A stretch of DNA of 64,000 nt, taken from Butyricicoccus_A sp963588905. GTDB lineage: Bacteria; Bacillota; Clostridia; Oscillospirales; Butyricicoccaceae. This document shows positions 9,078 to 16,778 of the stretch, piece by piece. Both the position numbers and the translations under genes were made by a program. Under the pieces are notes generated by a model. It searched no databases. It was not told where the DNA came from and saw only the letters and a program-made list of their open reading frames with translations. Numbering within the stretch: position 1 is the stretch's first letter; each line of letters begins with the position of its first letter. Location of the stretch: contig CAVAJF010000036.1 of NCBI GenBank assembly GCA_963588905.1, positions 78,270 to 142,269 on the forward strand, in the 5' to 3' direction.

Positions 9078-9392
9078 CATAATCATTAAATACTGAAATG
9101 TGATGAAAAGGTTTAGTAACTGTAAGCCGTCTTCAGAGAGCTGCCGTTTGGTGCGAGGCAGTGTCGTTCAGCAGTGAAACTCGCCTTGGAACAGTCCGCT
9201 GAAACAGACGAATGTACCGTCTGATTAGGTTGGAACGGATCTCCCACCGTTACAGGGGAAGCGCATTGCTGGATGCGTTGAGCGGTCGTCTTACGGTACA
9301 AATAGAAGTATGGCGACAAGTAGAGTGGTACCGCGGAAGTTTGCTTTCGTCTCTGTTTCCAAAGTTATTTTGGCGAGATGAGAGCTTTTTTT
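9078..9392 (+). promoter_or_regulatory. T-box leader of the leu operon, specifier CUC (Leu)
   Basis: Stem I begins GATGAAAAGGTTTAGTA. AAGG (9108-9111) pairs with CCTT (9184-9187), and the specifier one base before CCTT is CTC (9180-9182), a Leu codon. The T-box GAGTGGTACCGCGG is at 9323-9336. The terminator pairs GCTTTCGTCTC (9343-9353) with the segment 9374-9385, followed by seven T. Uncharged tRNA-Leu would favour antitermination into leuA. Ribosome site GGAGG follows near 9442. Confidence 0.92.
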
Positions 9393-9454
9393 ATGCCCAT
9401 CGCGCACACCGTCTGAACCAGTAATTTTTTACATTTGTATGGAGGATATACGTT

Positions 9455-10969
9455 ATGTCAAGACAGATTCGGATTTTTGATACGACCCTGAGAGATGGCG
9501 AGCAGTCTCCAGGCTGTAGCATGAACCTCAGCGAAAAGATTGAGGTTGCCCGTCAGCTGGAAACCTTGGGCGTTGATATTATGGAGGCAGGTTTTGCCAT
9601 TGCATCTCCGGGAGACGCTGCTGCGATTGCAACCATTGCACACACCATTAAGAATTCTACCGTATGCTCTTTGGCGCGCTGCGTAGAGAAGGATATTGAC
9701 GCCGCTTGGGGCGCAGTTAAGGAAGCTGCTGACCCGCGCATTCATGTGTTCCTGGCAACTTCTCCGATTCATATGCAGTACAAGCTGAAGATGAGCCCGG
9801 AAGAAGTTCTGGAGAGCGTTCGTCATCATGTATCGTACACCAAGAAGTTCCTGAGCAATATCGAGTTCTCCGCAGAGGATGCAACCCGTTCGGATTGGGA
9901 TTTCCTGTGCCGCGTAGTTGACACCGCCATTCAGGCTGGTGCAAGCACCATCAATATTCCGGATACCACCGGTTATCTGACACCGGGCGAGTACTATGAC
10001 CTGATTAAGTACCTGCGCGAGCATGTAGACGGCATCGAAAATGTTATTCTGTCCTGCCATAACCACAATGACCTGGGCATGGGCGTTGCCAACTCTCTGG
10101 CTGGCGTACAGGCAGGCATTGGTCAGGTAGAATGCACCATCAACGGCATTGGCGAGCGTGCAGGCAATGCTTCCCTGGAAGAAATCGTTATGGCACTCAA
10201 GACCCGTAAGGATTACTTCGACTGCGATACCCGCATTGACACCAAGCAGATTTACCGTTCCAGCCGCATGATCCAGACCATCACCGGTGTGCCGGTTGCT
10301 CCGACCAAGCCGATTATCGGCGCAAATGCCTTTGCACATGAGTCTGGTATCCATCAGCATGGCGTCCTGAACAACAAGTCTACCTACGAGATCATGACAC
10401 CGGAGTCTGTTGGTATTCCGAAGAATGCTATTGTTCTGGGCAAGCATTCCGGCCGTCATGCCTTTGAGGCTCGCTTGAAGGATCTGGGCTACACCCTGAC
10501 TCCGGAAAAGCTGGATAAGGCATTTGAGAAGTTCAAGGTACTGGCTGACCGCAAGAAGGTCATCAAGGATCGCGACTTGGAAGCTCTGATCGGCGTTGTT
10601 CCGGTATCCGGTCCGGTTCGCTACACGCTCCAGCAGTATGTCATCAACAGCGGCAATACCATCAGCACCACCGCTGTTATCAAGATGTCCAAGGGCGATG
10701 AGAGCTTTGAGCGCGCAGCACTGAGCGATGGCCCGATCAATGCATCGTTTGCAGCCATTGATAAGATTACCGGCCTGAAGGTTCAGCTGGAGGATTACCA
10801 GCTGCGTGCACTGACAGATGGTCAGGACGCACAGAGTGAGGCTGTTGTAAAGATGATTATCGGCGAGAACAGCCAGGAAGTCATCACCGGCCGCGGCGTT
10901 TCCGTTGATATTGTAGAGGCTTCTATCAAGGCTTACATCAACGGCGTAAATAAGTATCTGAACAACTAA
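9455..10969 (+). CDS. leuA: 2-isopropylmalate synthase
   Basis: 504 residues, usual length. The N-terminal barrel has FDTTLRDGEQSPGCSMN and the metal-binding pair in SCHNHNDLGMGVANSLAG; the C-terminal part (about 390-504) is the LeuA allosteric domain, which binds leucine in the family. It condenses acetyl-CoA with 2-oxoisovalerate, the committed step to leucine. It is the first gene after the leucine T-box, so it should be controlled at two levels: tRNA charging and feedback. Confidence 0.97.
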   Translation: MSRQIRIFDTTLRDGEQSPGCSMNLSEKIEVARQLETLGVDIMEAGFAIASPGDAAAIATIAHTIKNSTVCSLARCVEKDIDAAWGAVKEAADPRIHVFLATSPIHMQYKLKMSPEEVLESVRHHVSYTKKFLSNIEFSAEDATRSDWDFLCRVVDTAIQAGASTINIPDTTGYLTPGEYYDLIKYLREHVDGIENVILSCHNHNDLGMGVANSLAGVQAGIGQVECTINGIGERAGNASLEEIVMALKTRKDYFDCDTRIDTKQIYRSSRMIQTITGVPVAPTKPIIGANAFAHESGIHQHGVLNNKSTYEIMTPESVGIPKNAIVLGKHSGRHAFEARLKDLGYTLTPEKLDKAFEKFKVLADRKKVIKDRDLEALIGVVPVSGPVRYTLQQYVINSGNTISTTAVIKMSKGDESFERAALSDGPINASFAAIDKITGLKVQLEDYQLRALTDGQDAQSEAVVKMIIGENSQEVITGRGVSVDIVEASIKAYINGVNKYLNN

Positions 10970-10984
10970 TAGAAAGAGAAAACA

Positions 10985-11015
10985 GCCCTGCTTGCTTTGG
11001 CAGGCGGGGCTGATT
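10985..11015 (+). other. hairpin between leuA and leuC
   Basis: CAGCCC and GGGCTG flank an inner GC/GC pairing in the 71-bp gap between leuA and leuC. No T tract follows, so it is not a clear terminator; it could be a processing or stability element. Confidence 0.4.
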
Positions 11016-11040
11016 CATACATAGAGGAGGCAAACCACCT

Positions 11041-12303
11041 ATGGCAATGACAATGACACAGAAGATCCTCGCAAGCCATGCAGGATTGGAAAGCGTAACC
11101 GCTGGCCAGCTGATTGAGGCAAATCTGGATCTGACTTTGGCAAATGATATTACGGGTCCGGTAGCAATCCGTGAGATGGAAAAGGCTGGATTTGAGCACG
11201 TATTTGATAAGACAAAGATCGCGCTGGTTATGGATCACTTTGCACCGAACAAGGATATTAAGTCCGCAGAGCAGTGTCTGACCTGCCGGAATTTCTCTGG
11301 CAAGCATGAGATCGTCAATTTCTTTGACGTGGGACAGATGGGTATTGAACATGCCCTGCTGCCGGAAAAGGGTCTGGTAGGCCCTGGCGAACTGATTATC
11401 GGTGCTGATTCCCATACCTGCACCTATGGTGCACTGGGTGCATTCTCCACCGGCGTTGGTTCTACTGACCTCGCAGCAGGCATGGCAACCGGCAAGGCTT
11501 GGTTCCGTGTTCCGTCTGCTATTAAGTTCAACCTGACTGGTTCTCTGCCGAAGTATGTTTCCGGCAAGGACGTTATCCTGCACATCATCGGCAAGATCGG
11601 TGTAGACGGTGCGCTGTACCGCTCGATGGAGTTTGCCGGTGACGGCGTTGCTTCTCTGACCATGGATGATCGCTTCACCATTTGCAACATGGCAATTGAA
11701 GCAGGCGCAAAGAACGGTATCTTCCCGGTAGATGACAAGACCCGTGCCTATATCAAGGGCCGCGTCAATCGTGAAGTGACCGAGTTCGCAGCAGATCCGG
11801 ATGCACAGTACGATGAGGAGTACACCATCAATCTGTCTGAACTGCGTCCGACCGTTGCTTGTCCGCATCTGCCGGAGAACACCAAGACTGTAGACGAGCT
11901 GGGTAAGATTGAGATTCAGCAGTCTGTCATTGGTTCCTGCACCAACGGCCGCATTCAGGACATGCGCGACGCTGCTGCTATCCTGAAGGGCAGAAAGGTC
12001 AAGAAAAACGTTCGTACCATCGTCATTCCGGCGACACAGGAAATTTACTTGCAGTGCATCAAAGAAGGCCTGGCAAAGATCTTTGTTGAAGCAGGTGCAA
12101 TTGTTTCTACGCCGACTTGTGGTCCGTGTCTGGGCGGTCATATGGGCATTCTGGCACATGACGAAAAGGCAATCTCTACCACCAACCGTAACTTCGTTGG
12201 CCGTATGGGACATGTTTCTTCTGAGATTTATCTCGCCAATCCGGCTGTCGCAGCAGCTTCTGCTGTCACCGGCTATATCACCGATCCGGCAGAGCTGGAC
12301 TAA
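11041..12303 (+). CDS. leuC: 3-isopropylmalate dehydratase large subunit
   Basis: 420 residues, the shorter HacA-like class common in Clostridia rather than the roughly 470-residue enterobacterial form. The [4Fe-4S] ligands lie in IGSCTNGRIQD near residue 300 and PTCGPCLGGHMG near 360. With LeuD it isomerises 2-isopropylmalate to 3-isopropylmalate. GAGGAGG precedes the ATG. The gap to leuD is 14 bp. Confidence 0.96.
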   Translation: MAMTMTQKILASHAGLESVTAGQLIEANLDLTLANDITGPVAIREMEKAGFEHVFDKTKIALVMDHFAPNKDIKSAEQCLTCRNFSGKHEIVNFFDVGQMGIEHALLPEKGLVGPGELIIGADSHTCTYGALGAFSTGVGSTDLAAGMATGKAWFRVPSAIKFNLTGSLPKYVSGKDVILHIIGKIGVDGALYRSMEFAGDGVASLTMDDRFTICNMAIEAGAKNGIFPVDDKTRAYIKGRVNREVTEFAADPDAQYDEEYTINLSELRPTVACPHLPENTKTVDELGKIEIQQSVIGSCTNGRIQDMRDAAAILKGRKVKKNVRTIVIPATQEIYLQCIKEGLAKIFVEAGAIVSTPTCGPCLGGHMGILAHDEKAISTTNRNFVGRMGHVSSEIYLANPAVAAASAVTGYITDPAELD

Positions 12304-12317
12304 GGAGGATTTTACAC

Positions 12318-12815
12318 ATGAAAGCAAGAGGTTCTGTTTTTAAATATGGCGATAACGTCGATACCGACGTTATCATTCCGGCACGTTATCTGAACATTGC
12401 AGATCCAGTAGAATTGGCTACCCACTGCATGGAGGATATTGACACCGAGTTTGTCAAGAACGTAAAGAAGGGCGACATCATGGTAGCAACCAAGAACTTT
12501 GGCTGCGGCTCTTCTCGTGAACATGCCCCGCAGGTTATCCGTGACAATGGCATTTCCTGCGTTATCGCATCTTCTTTTGCTCGTATTTTCTATCGTTCTT
12601 CTATCAATATCGGTCTACCGATTATGGAGAGCGAAGAAGCTGCCAACGCTATCAGCGCAGGCGATGAGGTTGAGGTTGATTTTGATACCGGCGTTATCAC
12701 CGACATCACAACCGGCCAGACATTTCAGGCAGCAGCATTTCCGCCGTTCCTGCAGAACATTATTTCCGCAGGCGGCCTGCTCAAGAGCTTGAAAGAAAGA
12801 GAGGAAAACAAGTAA
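12318..12815 (+). CDS. leuD: 3-isopropylmalate dehydratase small subunit
   Basis: 165 residues, matching the short LeuD class that partners with the short LeuC. The swivelling-domain signature GCGSSREHAPQVI is near residue 60, and GDNVDTDVIIPARYL is at the N-terminus. Its stop overlaps the leuB start (TAATG). Confidence 0.96.
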   Translation: MKARGSVFKYGDNVDTDVIIPARYLNIADPVELATHCMEDIDTEFVKNVKKGDIMVATKNFGCGSSREHAPQVIRDNGISCVIASSFARIFYRSSINIGLPIMESEEAANAISAGDEVEVDFDTGVITDITTGQTFQAAAFPPFLQNIISAGGLLKSLKEREENK

Positions 12816-13891
12816 TGCAGTACAATATTGCGGTCATTAAGGGCGATGGCATCGGCCCGGAAATCGTTACAGAAGCTATGAAGGCAATGGAGGTTGTCGG
12901 CGAGAAGTTCGGTCACACCTTCAACTTTACCGAGTGTTATGCAGGCGGCAATGCGATTGACAAGTTTGGCATTCCGCTGCCGCAGGAGACACTGGATGTT
13001 TGTAAGGCATCGGATTCTGTTCTGCTGGGTGCCGTTGGCGGCCCGAAGTGGGACGGTGTTCCGTCTGATAAGCGTCCGGAGCGCGCACTGTTAGGCCTGC
13101 GTTCCAATCTGGAGCTGTTTGTCAATCTGCGCCCGGCACAGATGCACGCTGCTCTGGCAGATGCTTGCCCGATTAAGCCGGAAATTATCGGCGATGGCTT
13201 TGACATTCTGGTTTGCCGTGAGCTGACCGGTGACGTTTACTTTGGTAAGCGCGGCCGCCGTGAGAGCGAACTGGGCGAGACCGGCTGGGACGATATGAAT
13301 TACTCTGTTACAGAGGTAGAGCGCATCGGTCGCCGTGCATTTGATATGGCAATGAAGCGCAACAAGAAGCTGACTTCTGTGGACAAGGCAAACGTACTGG
13401 AGACCTCCCGCGTATGGCGTGAGACCATGCATAAGCTGCGTGAAGAATATCCGGAAGTTGAGTATCAGGATATGTACGTAGACAATGCAGCCATGCAGCT
13501 GGTTCGCAATCCGGGTCAGTTTGATGTCATCACGACCGGCAACCTGTTCGGCGATATTCTGTCTGACGAGGCGAGCATGATTACCGGTTCGATTGGTATG
13601 CTGCCGTCTGCTTCTATCGGCAAGACCAAGCTGGGTATGTACGAGCCGATTCATGGTTCCGCACCGGATATTGCAGGCAAGGGCATTGCAAACCCGATTG
13701 CAACCATTTTGTCCTGTGCTATGATGCTGCGCTATTCGTTCGGTCTGGGCGAAGAAGCTGATTGCATCGAAGCAGCCGTTGAAAAGGCACTGAATGACGG
13801 TCATCGCACCGCTGACATTGCCAAGGAAGGTGAGAAGGTTCTGTCCACTTCTGAGATGGGCGCGATTATTTGTGAGAATATCAAGGGTTAA
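12815..13891 (+). CDS. leuB: 3-isopropylmalate dehydrogenase
   Basis: 358 residues. The N-terminus IAVIKGDGIGPEIV and the signature NLFGDILSDEASMITGSIGM mark the isocitrate/isopropylmalate dehydrogenase family; LLGLRSNLELFVNLRPA binds substrate. It oxidatively decarboxylates 3-isopropylmalate. It is coupled to leuD by a TAATG overlap and is the last gene before the terminator at 13913. Confidence 0.97.
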   Translation: MQYNIAVIKGDGIGPEIVTEAMKAMEVVGEKFGHTFNFTECYAGGNAIDKFGIPLPQETLDVCKASDSVLLGAVGGPKWDGVPSDKRPERALLGLRSNLELFVNLRPAQMHAALADACPIKPEIIGDGFDILVCRELTGDVYFGKRGRRESELGETGWDDMNYSVTEVERIGRRAFDMAMKRNKKLTSVDKANVLETSRVWRETMHKLREEYPEVEYQDMYVDNAAMQLVRNPGQFDVITTGNLFGDILSDEASMITGSIGMLPSASIGKTKLGMYEPIHGSAPDIAGKGIANPIATILSCAMMLRYSFGLGEEADCIEAAVEKALNDGHRTADIAKEGEKVLSTSEMGAIICENIKG

Positions 13892-13912
13892 TCTTAAATA
13901 TAAAATATATAG

Positions 13913-13944
13913 AAACAGGGTCTGGCGTATGCCAGACCCTGTTT
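13913..13944 (+). terminator. bidirectional terminator between leuB and the HD-Nudix gene
   Basis: A perfect 14-bp stem AAACAGGGTCTGGC / GCCAGACCCTGTTT with a 4-nt loop. It can serve leuB (plus) and the minus-strand gene ending at 13949. Confidence 0.9.
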
Positions 13945-13948
13945 TGCG

Positions 13949-14758
13949 CTATTTCATAGATTTTTTAATTTCTTGCAAGATTTCAATGTCTGCGGGGCAA
14001 AAATCAAACTGATCGATTTCTGCCGGAGTAATCCAGCGCATATCGTGATGTTCAAGCAGCTGCGGGGTACCCGATGCTATTGTGGCATGAAACAGTGTCA
14101 AATGTACCGTCAAATCTGGATAGCAGTGTGTGACATCCATGAAGATATTTCCGACGGAGAGCGTAATACCAAGCTCTTCCTGACATTCTCGAAGTAATGC
14201 CTGCGGCTTGGTTTCGCCAGCTTCTACTTTTCCGCCGACAAATTCCCACAGCAATCCGCGCGCCTTGTTGGCAGGGCGTTGACAGATCAAAAATCGCTTG
14301 TCCTGCCAAATTAACGCGGCAACAACTTCGGTTGTTTTGAGAATTTGAATCGCCGTTTGATATTTTTCTCTGCGTGTAAGATCTGCTTGTGTAACAGTTG
14401 TCAAACGCGAGAGGTCACTGTTGTGAGTAAGATCCGCGAGTTTGACGCGCACGGCAATAGGGTCACTGCGCAAAGCGCGAATATAATCCAAATAAGGAAC
14501 TTCAGGGCGGTGCGTCAGATGACAAATGGTCTCCACAGCAGATGCGGGAATACCTGCGCGCCGCAAATCTTCCGCAGTCATAGATGTATCTTCTATGACA
14601 TCATGCAGCAAAGCGACAATCGTGCTTGTTTCATCTGGCATTTGCTCGGCAAGATGAAACGGATGATGGATGTAAGGAAGACCGCTTTTGTCTGCTTGTC
14701 CATGGTGGGCTTGATAGGCAAGCTGCAATGCGCGCTTGGTCAGCTTGGTATAAATCAT
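13949..14758 (-). CDS. fusion of a SpoT-like HD hydrolase domain and a Nudix hydrolase domain
   Basis: 269 residues. Residues 1 to about 130 look like the (p)ppGpp hydrolase HD domain of RelA/SpoT and small alarmone hydrolases: HHPFHLAE, LLHDVIEDT (His52-Asp53, Glu56-Asp57) and VKLADLTHNSD. Residues about 140-269 are a Nudix domain with a complete Nudix box from Gly176 to Ile198 (GGKVEAGETKPQALLREC, then QEELGI), closest in look to MutT/CTP-pyrophosphohydrolase types. No synthetase domain is present. The ribosome site AAAGGA lies inside the end of the upstream NYN gene, with only 2 bp between the genes. The likely role is nucleotide or alarmone hydrolysis; the substrates are not known from sequence. 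Confidence 0.85.
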   Translation of the reverse strand: MIYTKLTKRALQLAYQAHHGQADKSGLPYIHHPFHLAEQMPDETSTIVALLHDVIEDTSMTAEDLRRAGIPASAVETICHLTHRPEVPYLDYIRALRSDPIAVRVKLADLTHNSDLSRLTTVTQADLTRREKYQTAIQILKTTEVVAALIWQDKRFLICQRPANKARGLLWEFVGGKVEAGETKPQALLRECQEELGITLSVGNIFMDVTHCYPDLTVHLTLFHATIASGTPQLLEHHDMRWITPAEIDQFDFCPADIEILQEIKKSMK

Positions 14759-14760
14759 TG

Positions 14761-16158
14761 TTATTTTCCTTTGATTTGAATCGACACCGTGCCGTCTTCA
14801 CCGATGACAAGGGACAGGGACTTTACATATTTCTGGTAGAACTGATGCTTTTCCGTGTCCGACATGACAGCACGCGTAGAGGTATACAGATGATCCATCA
14901 TATCTGTTACATTTAAATCAATGTGATCGGCGAGATACCGTTTCATTTCCGTCAACATAGCGGTCAGCTTAATATCCTTGCCGGAACCGGAATAAAAATC
15001 ATCAATATAGCAATAAAAGATTCCGCTGTCGTCCAGCGCTTCCTTTAGCTTACCGCTGCATTTTTCGTGTTCGACCATGACGAGAAAACGCGCTTCTTTC
15101 AACGTGCTGATGACACTCCAATAATCCGAATCGCTGGCGACAATGACAAATGAATCCACGTGATTGGCATAAAATTCGCGCACGACATTGGCGGTCATAT
15201 GGGTATCGACAAGGGATTTGTCTTCTTTTAACCGTGCGACCTCGATGCGTTCGATGGGAATATCCGTGTGTTCCTGCAATACCTTCCAGGCGGAAGAGGT
15301 GTGTACATCATCAAATAACATGATTTTGGAAATTTTATCGCGCAGATAATCTTCCAGATTGTTTAGCGTCGCGCATAAATCGTATGGATCGGAGTTTTCA
15401 CAGTCAACGACAATGACAGTATCACGGCTTTCGGACAAAAAGTCATAAATATTGTTCTTTACCGAGTTATCTACATTGGATACCTTGTTGAGATCGGAAA
15501 AATCATCCTCGTGCCAGCGGTACAGAAGCGTGACAAACTTCTTGTCGTTATACAAAATATTTCCGTCATTCTGGAAAAATACCCAGTTGATGTACATTTG
15601 ATATGGATAGCATTCAAACGATGCATAGTATGCGTCAGATGCCTGCTTGGTACCTGGCTCTGTCAAACCGTCCGGCATGATAAAGATGCTTTTGACGTAT
15701 GACCATTCCAGCCAGAGCGGAAACAGATTTTTGCAATTGTTGATCCGGTCGGAAATATATTTATTGATGTCAACGATATACTGCGCCAGCCGCGTGTTTT
15801 TCTTTAATAGATTGATGCCCCAATTGCCCAGCTCATGAATGCATTCTACCGGGATATATTCGTTGAGGGAAGATAATAACCGATAATTGTGAAAAACTTC
15901 TTGATTGATGCGCTTAAAATGGCGAATAATTGCGGTTCGCACCATACATAGATCGCGAATGATGCAGGCATTTCGATTGAATTTTAATTTTTGATATATT
16001 TCTATATCCGGGGATTCGTGTACATTTTCAAAAATATGCTCTGGAACACCGATTAAAAAAGCAACGGTTGAAATAACAGAATATGTACTGGTAGAGCTTT
16101 TTTCGTGATGAATGGGATTGGATACAGGTTCTACGGTTGATTCAAAATCTTGTGTCAT
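14761..16158 (-). CDS. NYN-domain (PIN-like nuclease) protein
   Basis: 465 residues. The C-terminal half, from about 245 to 385, has the acidic pattern of NYN/PIN-like RNases: TVIVVDCENSD (Asp252, Asn255), MLFDD (Asp283-284), SLVDTHM (Asp318) and VIVASDSDYWSV (Asp343, Asp345). Residues 1-240 match no family I can name and have no clear signal peptide or membrane segment. It is the first gene of a two-gene operon with the HD-Nudix protein. Metal-dependent RNA cleavage is family knowledge; the actual target is unknown. Confidence 0.75.
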   Translation of the reverse strand: MTQDFESTVEPVSNPIHHEKSSTSTYSVISTVAFLIGVPEHIFENVHESPDIEIYQKLKFNRNACIIRDLCMVRTAIIRHFKRINQEVFHNYRLLSSLNEYIPVECIHELGNWGINLLKKNTRLAQYIVDINKYISDRINNCKNLFPLWLEWSYVKSIFIMPDGLTEPGTKQASDAYYASFECYPYQMYINWVFFQNDGNILYNDKKFVTLLYRWHEDDFSDLNKVSNVDNSVKNNIYDFLSESRDTVIVVDCENSDPYDLCATLNNLEDYLRDKISKIMLFDDVHTSSAWKVLQEHTDIPIERIEVARLKEDKSLVDTHMTANVVREFYANHVDSFVIVASDSDYWSVISTLKEARFLVMVEHEKCSGKLKEALDDSGIFYCYIDDFYSGSGKDIKLTAMLTEMKRYLADHIDLNVTDMMDHLYTSTRAVMSDTEKHQFYQKYVKSLSLVIGEDGTVSIQIKGK

Positions 16159-16183
16159 AAGAAGGTTCCTTTCGTGAAAAGTT

Positions 16184-16232
16184 TACAACGATGTTGTACT
16201 GATATTGTATCGTATTTTAGATGGATTTTCAA
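16184..16232 (-). promoter_or_regulatory. promoter and inverted repeat of the NYN/HD-Nudix operon
   Basis: On the minus strand TTGAAA (16232-16227) and TACAAT (16209-16204) are 17 bp apart. Just downstream, over the expected start point, is a perfect inverted repeat TACAAC-GAT-GTTGTA (16184-16198), a likely operator. Confidence 0.7.
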
Positions 16233-16253
16233 TAAACATACAGGAAATTGATA

Positions 16254-16297
16254 TTGACAAGCGTACATCATCGTGGTAAAATGTGTAGCATACTACA
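16254..16297 (+). promoter_or_regulatory. marR operon promoter and MarR operator candidate
   Basis: TTGACA (16254-16259) and TAAAAT (16277-16282), 17 bp apart. Immediately after is TGTAG-CATA-CTACA (16284-16297), a perfect inverted repeat covering the start point, as expected for autorepression by the MarR protein encoded next. Confidence 0.78.
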
Positions 16298-16313
16298 GTT
16301 AGGAGACTAAGAA

Positions 16314-16745
16314 ATGTGTGACTGTGAGCTGTGTGCAGACGATTTGGGCTATCTCATCAAGCAGATCAGCGATAAAATGCGGGCGAATGCTGATGCGGCG
16401 TTTCGCAAGCATGGATTGACGTTTTCGCAGGTGCATGTGCTGGACTTTGTCTTAGCATGTGGAGGCAGTGCGACGCAAAAAGAGATTGAAATTTATTTGG
16501 GCGTTTCCCATCCGACGATTGTCGGTTTGGTGTCTCGGCTGGAAAAAGCCGGCTTTGTCACTTCACATATAGACGAGAACAATCGCAGAAATAAAATCGT
16601 TTGCGTGACTGAACAAGCGCGACAAACGCGGAAAATCCTGGAAAGAGGACGTCAAGAGAAGGAAGAGCGGCTCGCGCAAGCACTGGGACAGTCAGAACGA
16701 GAACAGCTCATGCATTTGCTAAGCAAACTGTATCAAATTTTGTAA
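16314..16745 (+). CDS. MarR family transcriptional regulator
   Basis: 143 residues. A winged helix spans about 35-110: ATQKEIEIYLGVSHPTIVGL is the recognition part and the wing is near RRNKIVCVTEQ. The N-terminus MCDCELCADDLG has three cysteines that could sense metal or redox state. It is followed directly by two ABC half-exporters, so it probably represses them until a toxic ligand binds. AGGAG lies 8 nt before the ATG. Confidence 0.88.
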   Translation: MCDCELCADDLGYLIKQISDKMRANADAAFRKHGLTFSQVHVLDFVLACGGSATQKEIEIYLGVSHPTIVGLVSRLEKAGFVTSHIDENNRRNKIVCVTEQARQTRKILERGRQEKEERLAQALGQSEREQLMHLLSKLYQIL

Positions 16746-16778
16746 TTGAAAGAATTGTATGGAAAGGAGTATGAATCC

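Noticed and set aside
10966..12327. 453-codon open frame antisense to leuC
   Set aside because: It mirrors the leuC frame, has no ribosome site and no recognisable domain. Other long antisense frames (7544-8749, 9458-10459, 54806-56722) were dropped for the same reason.
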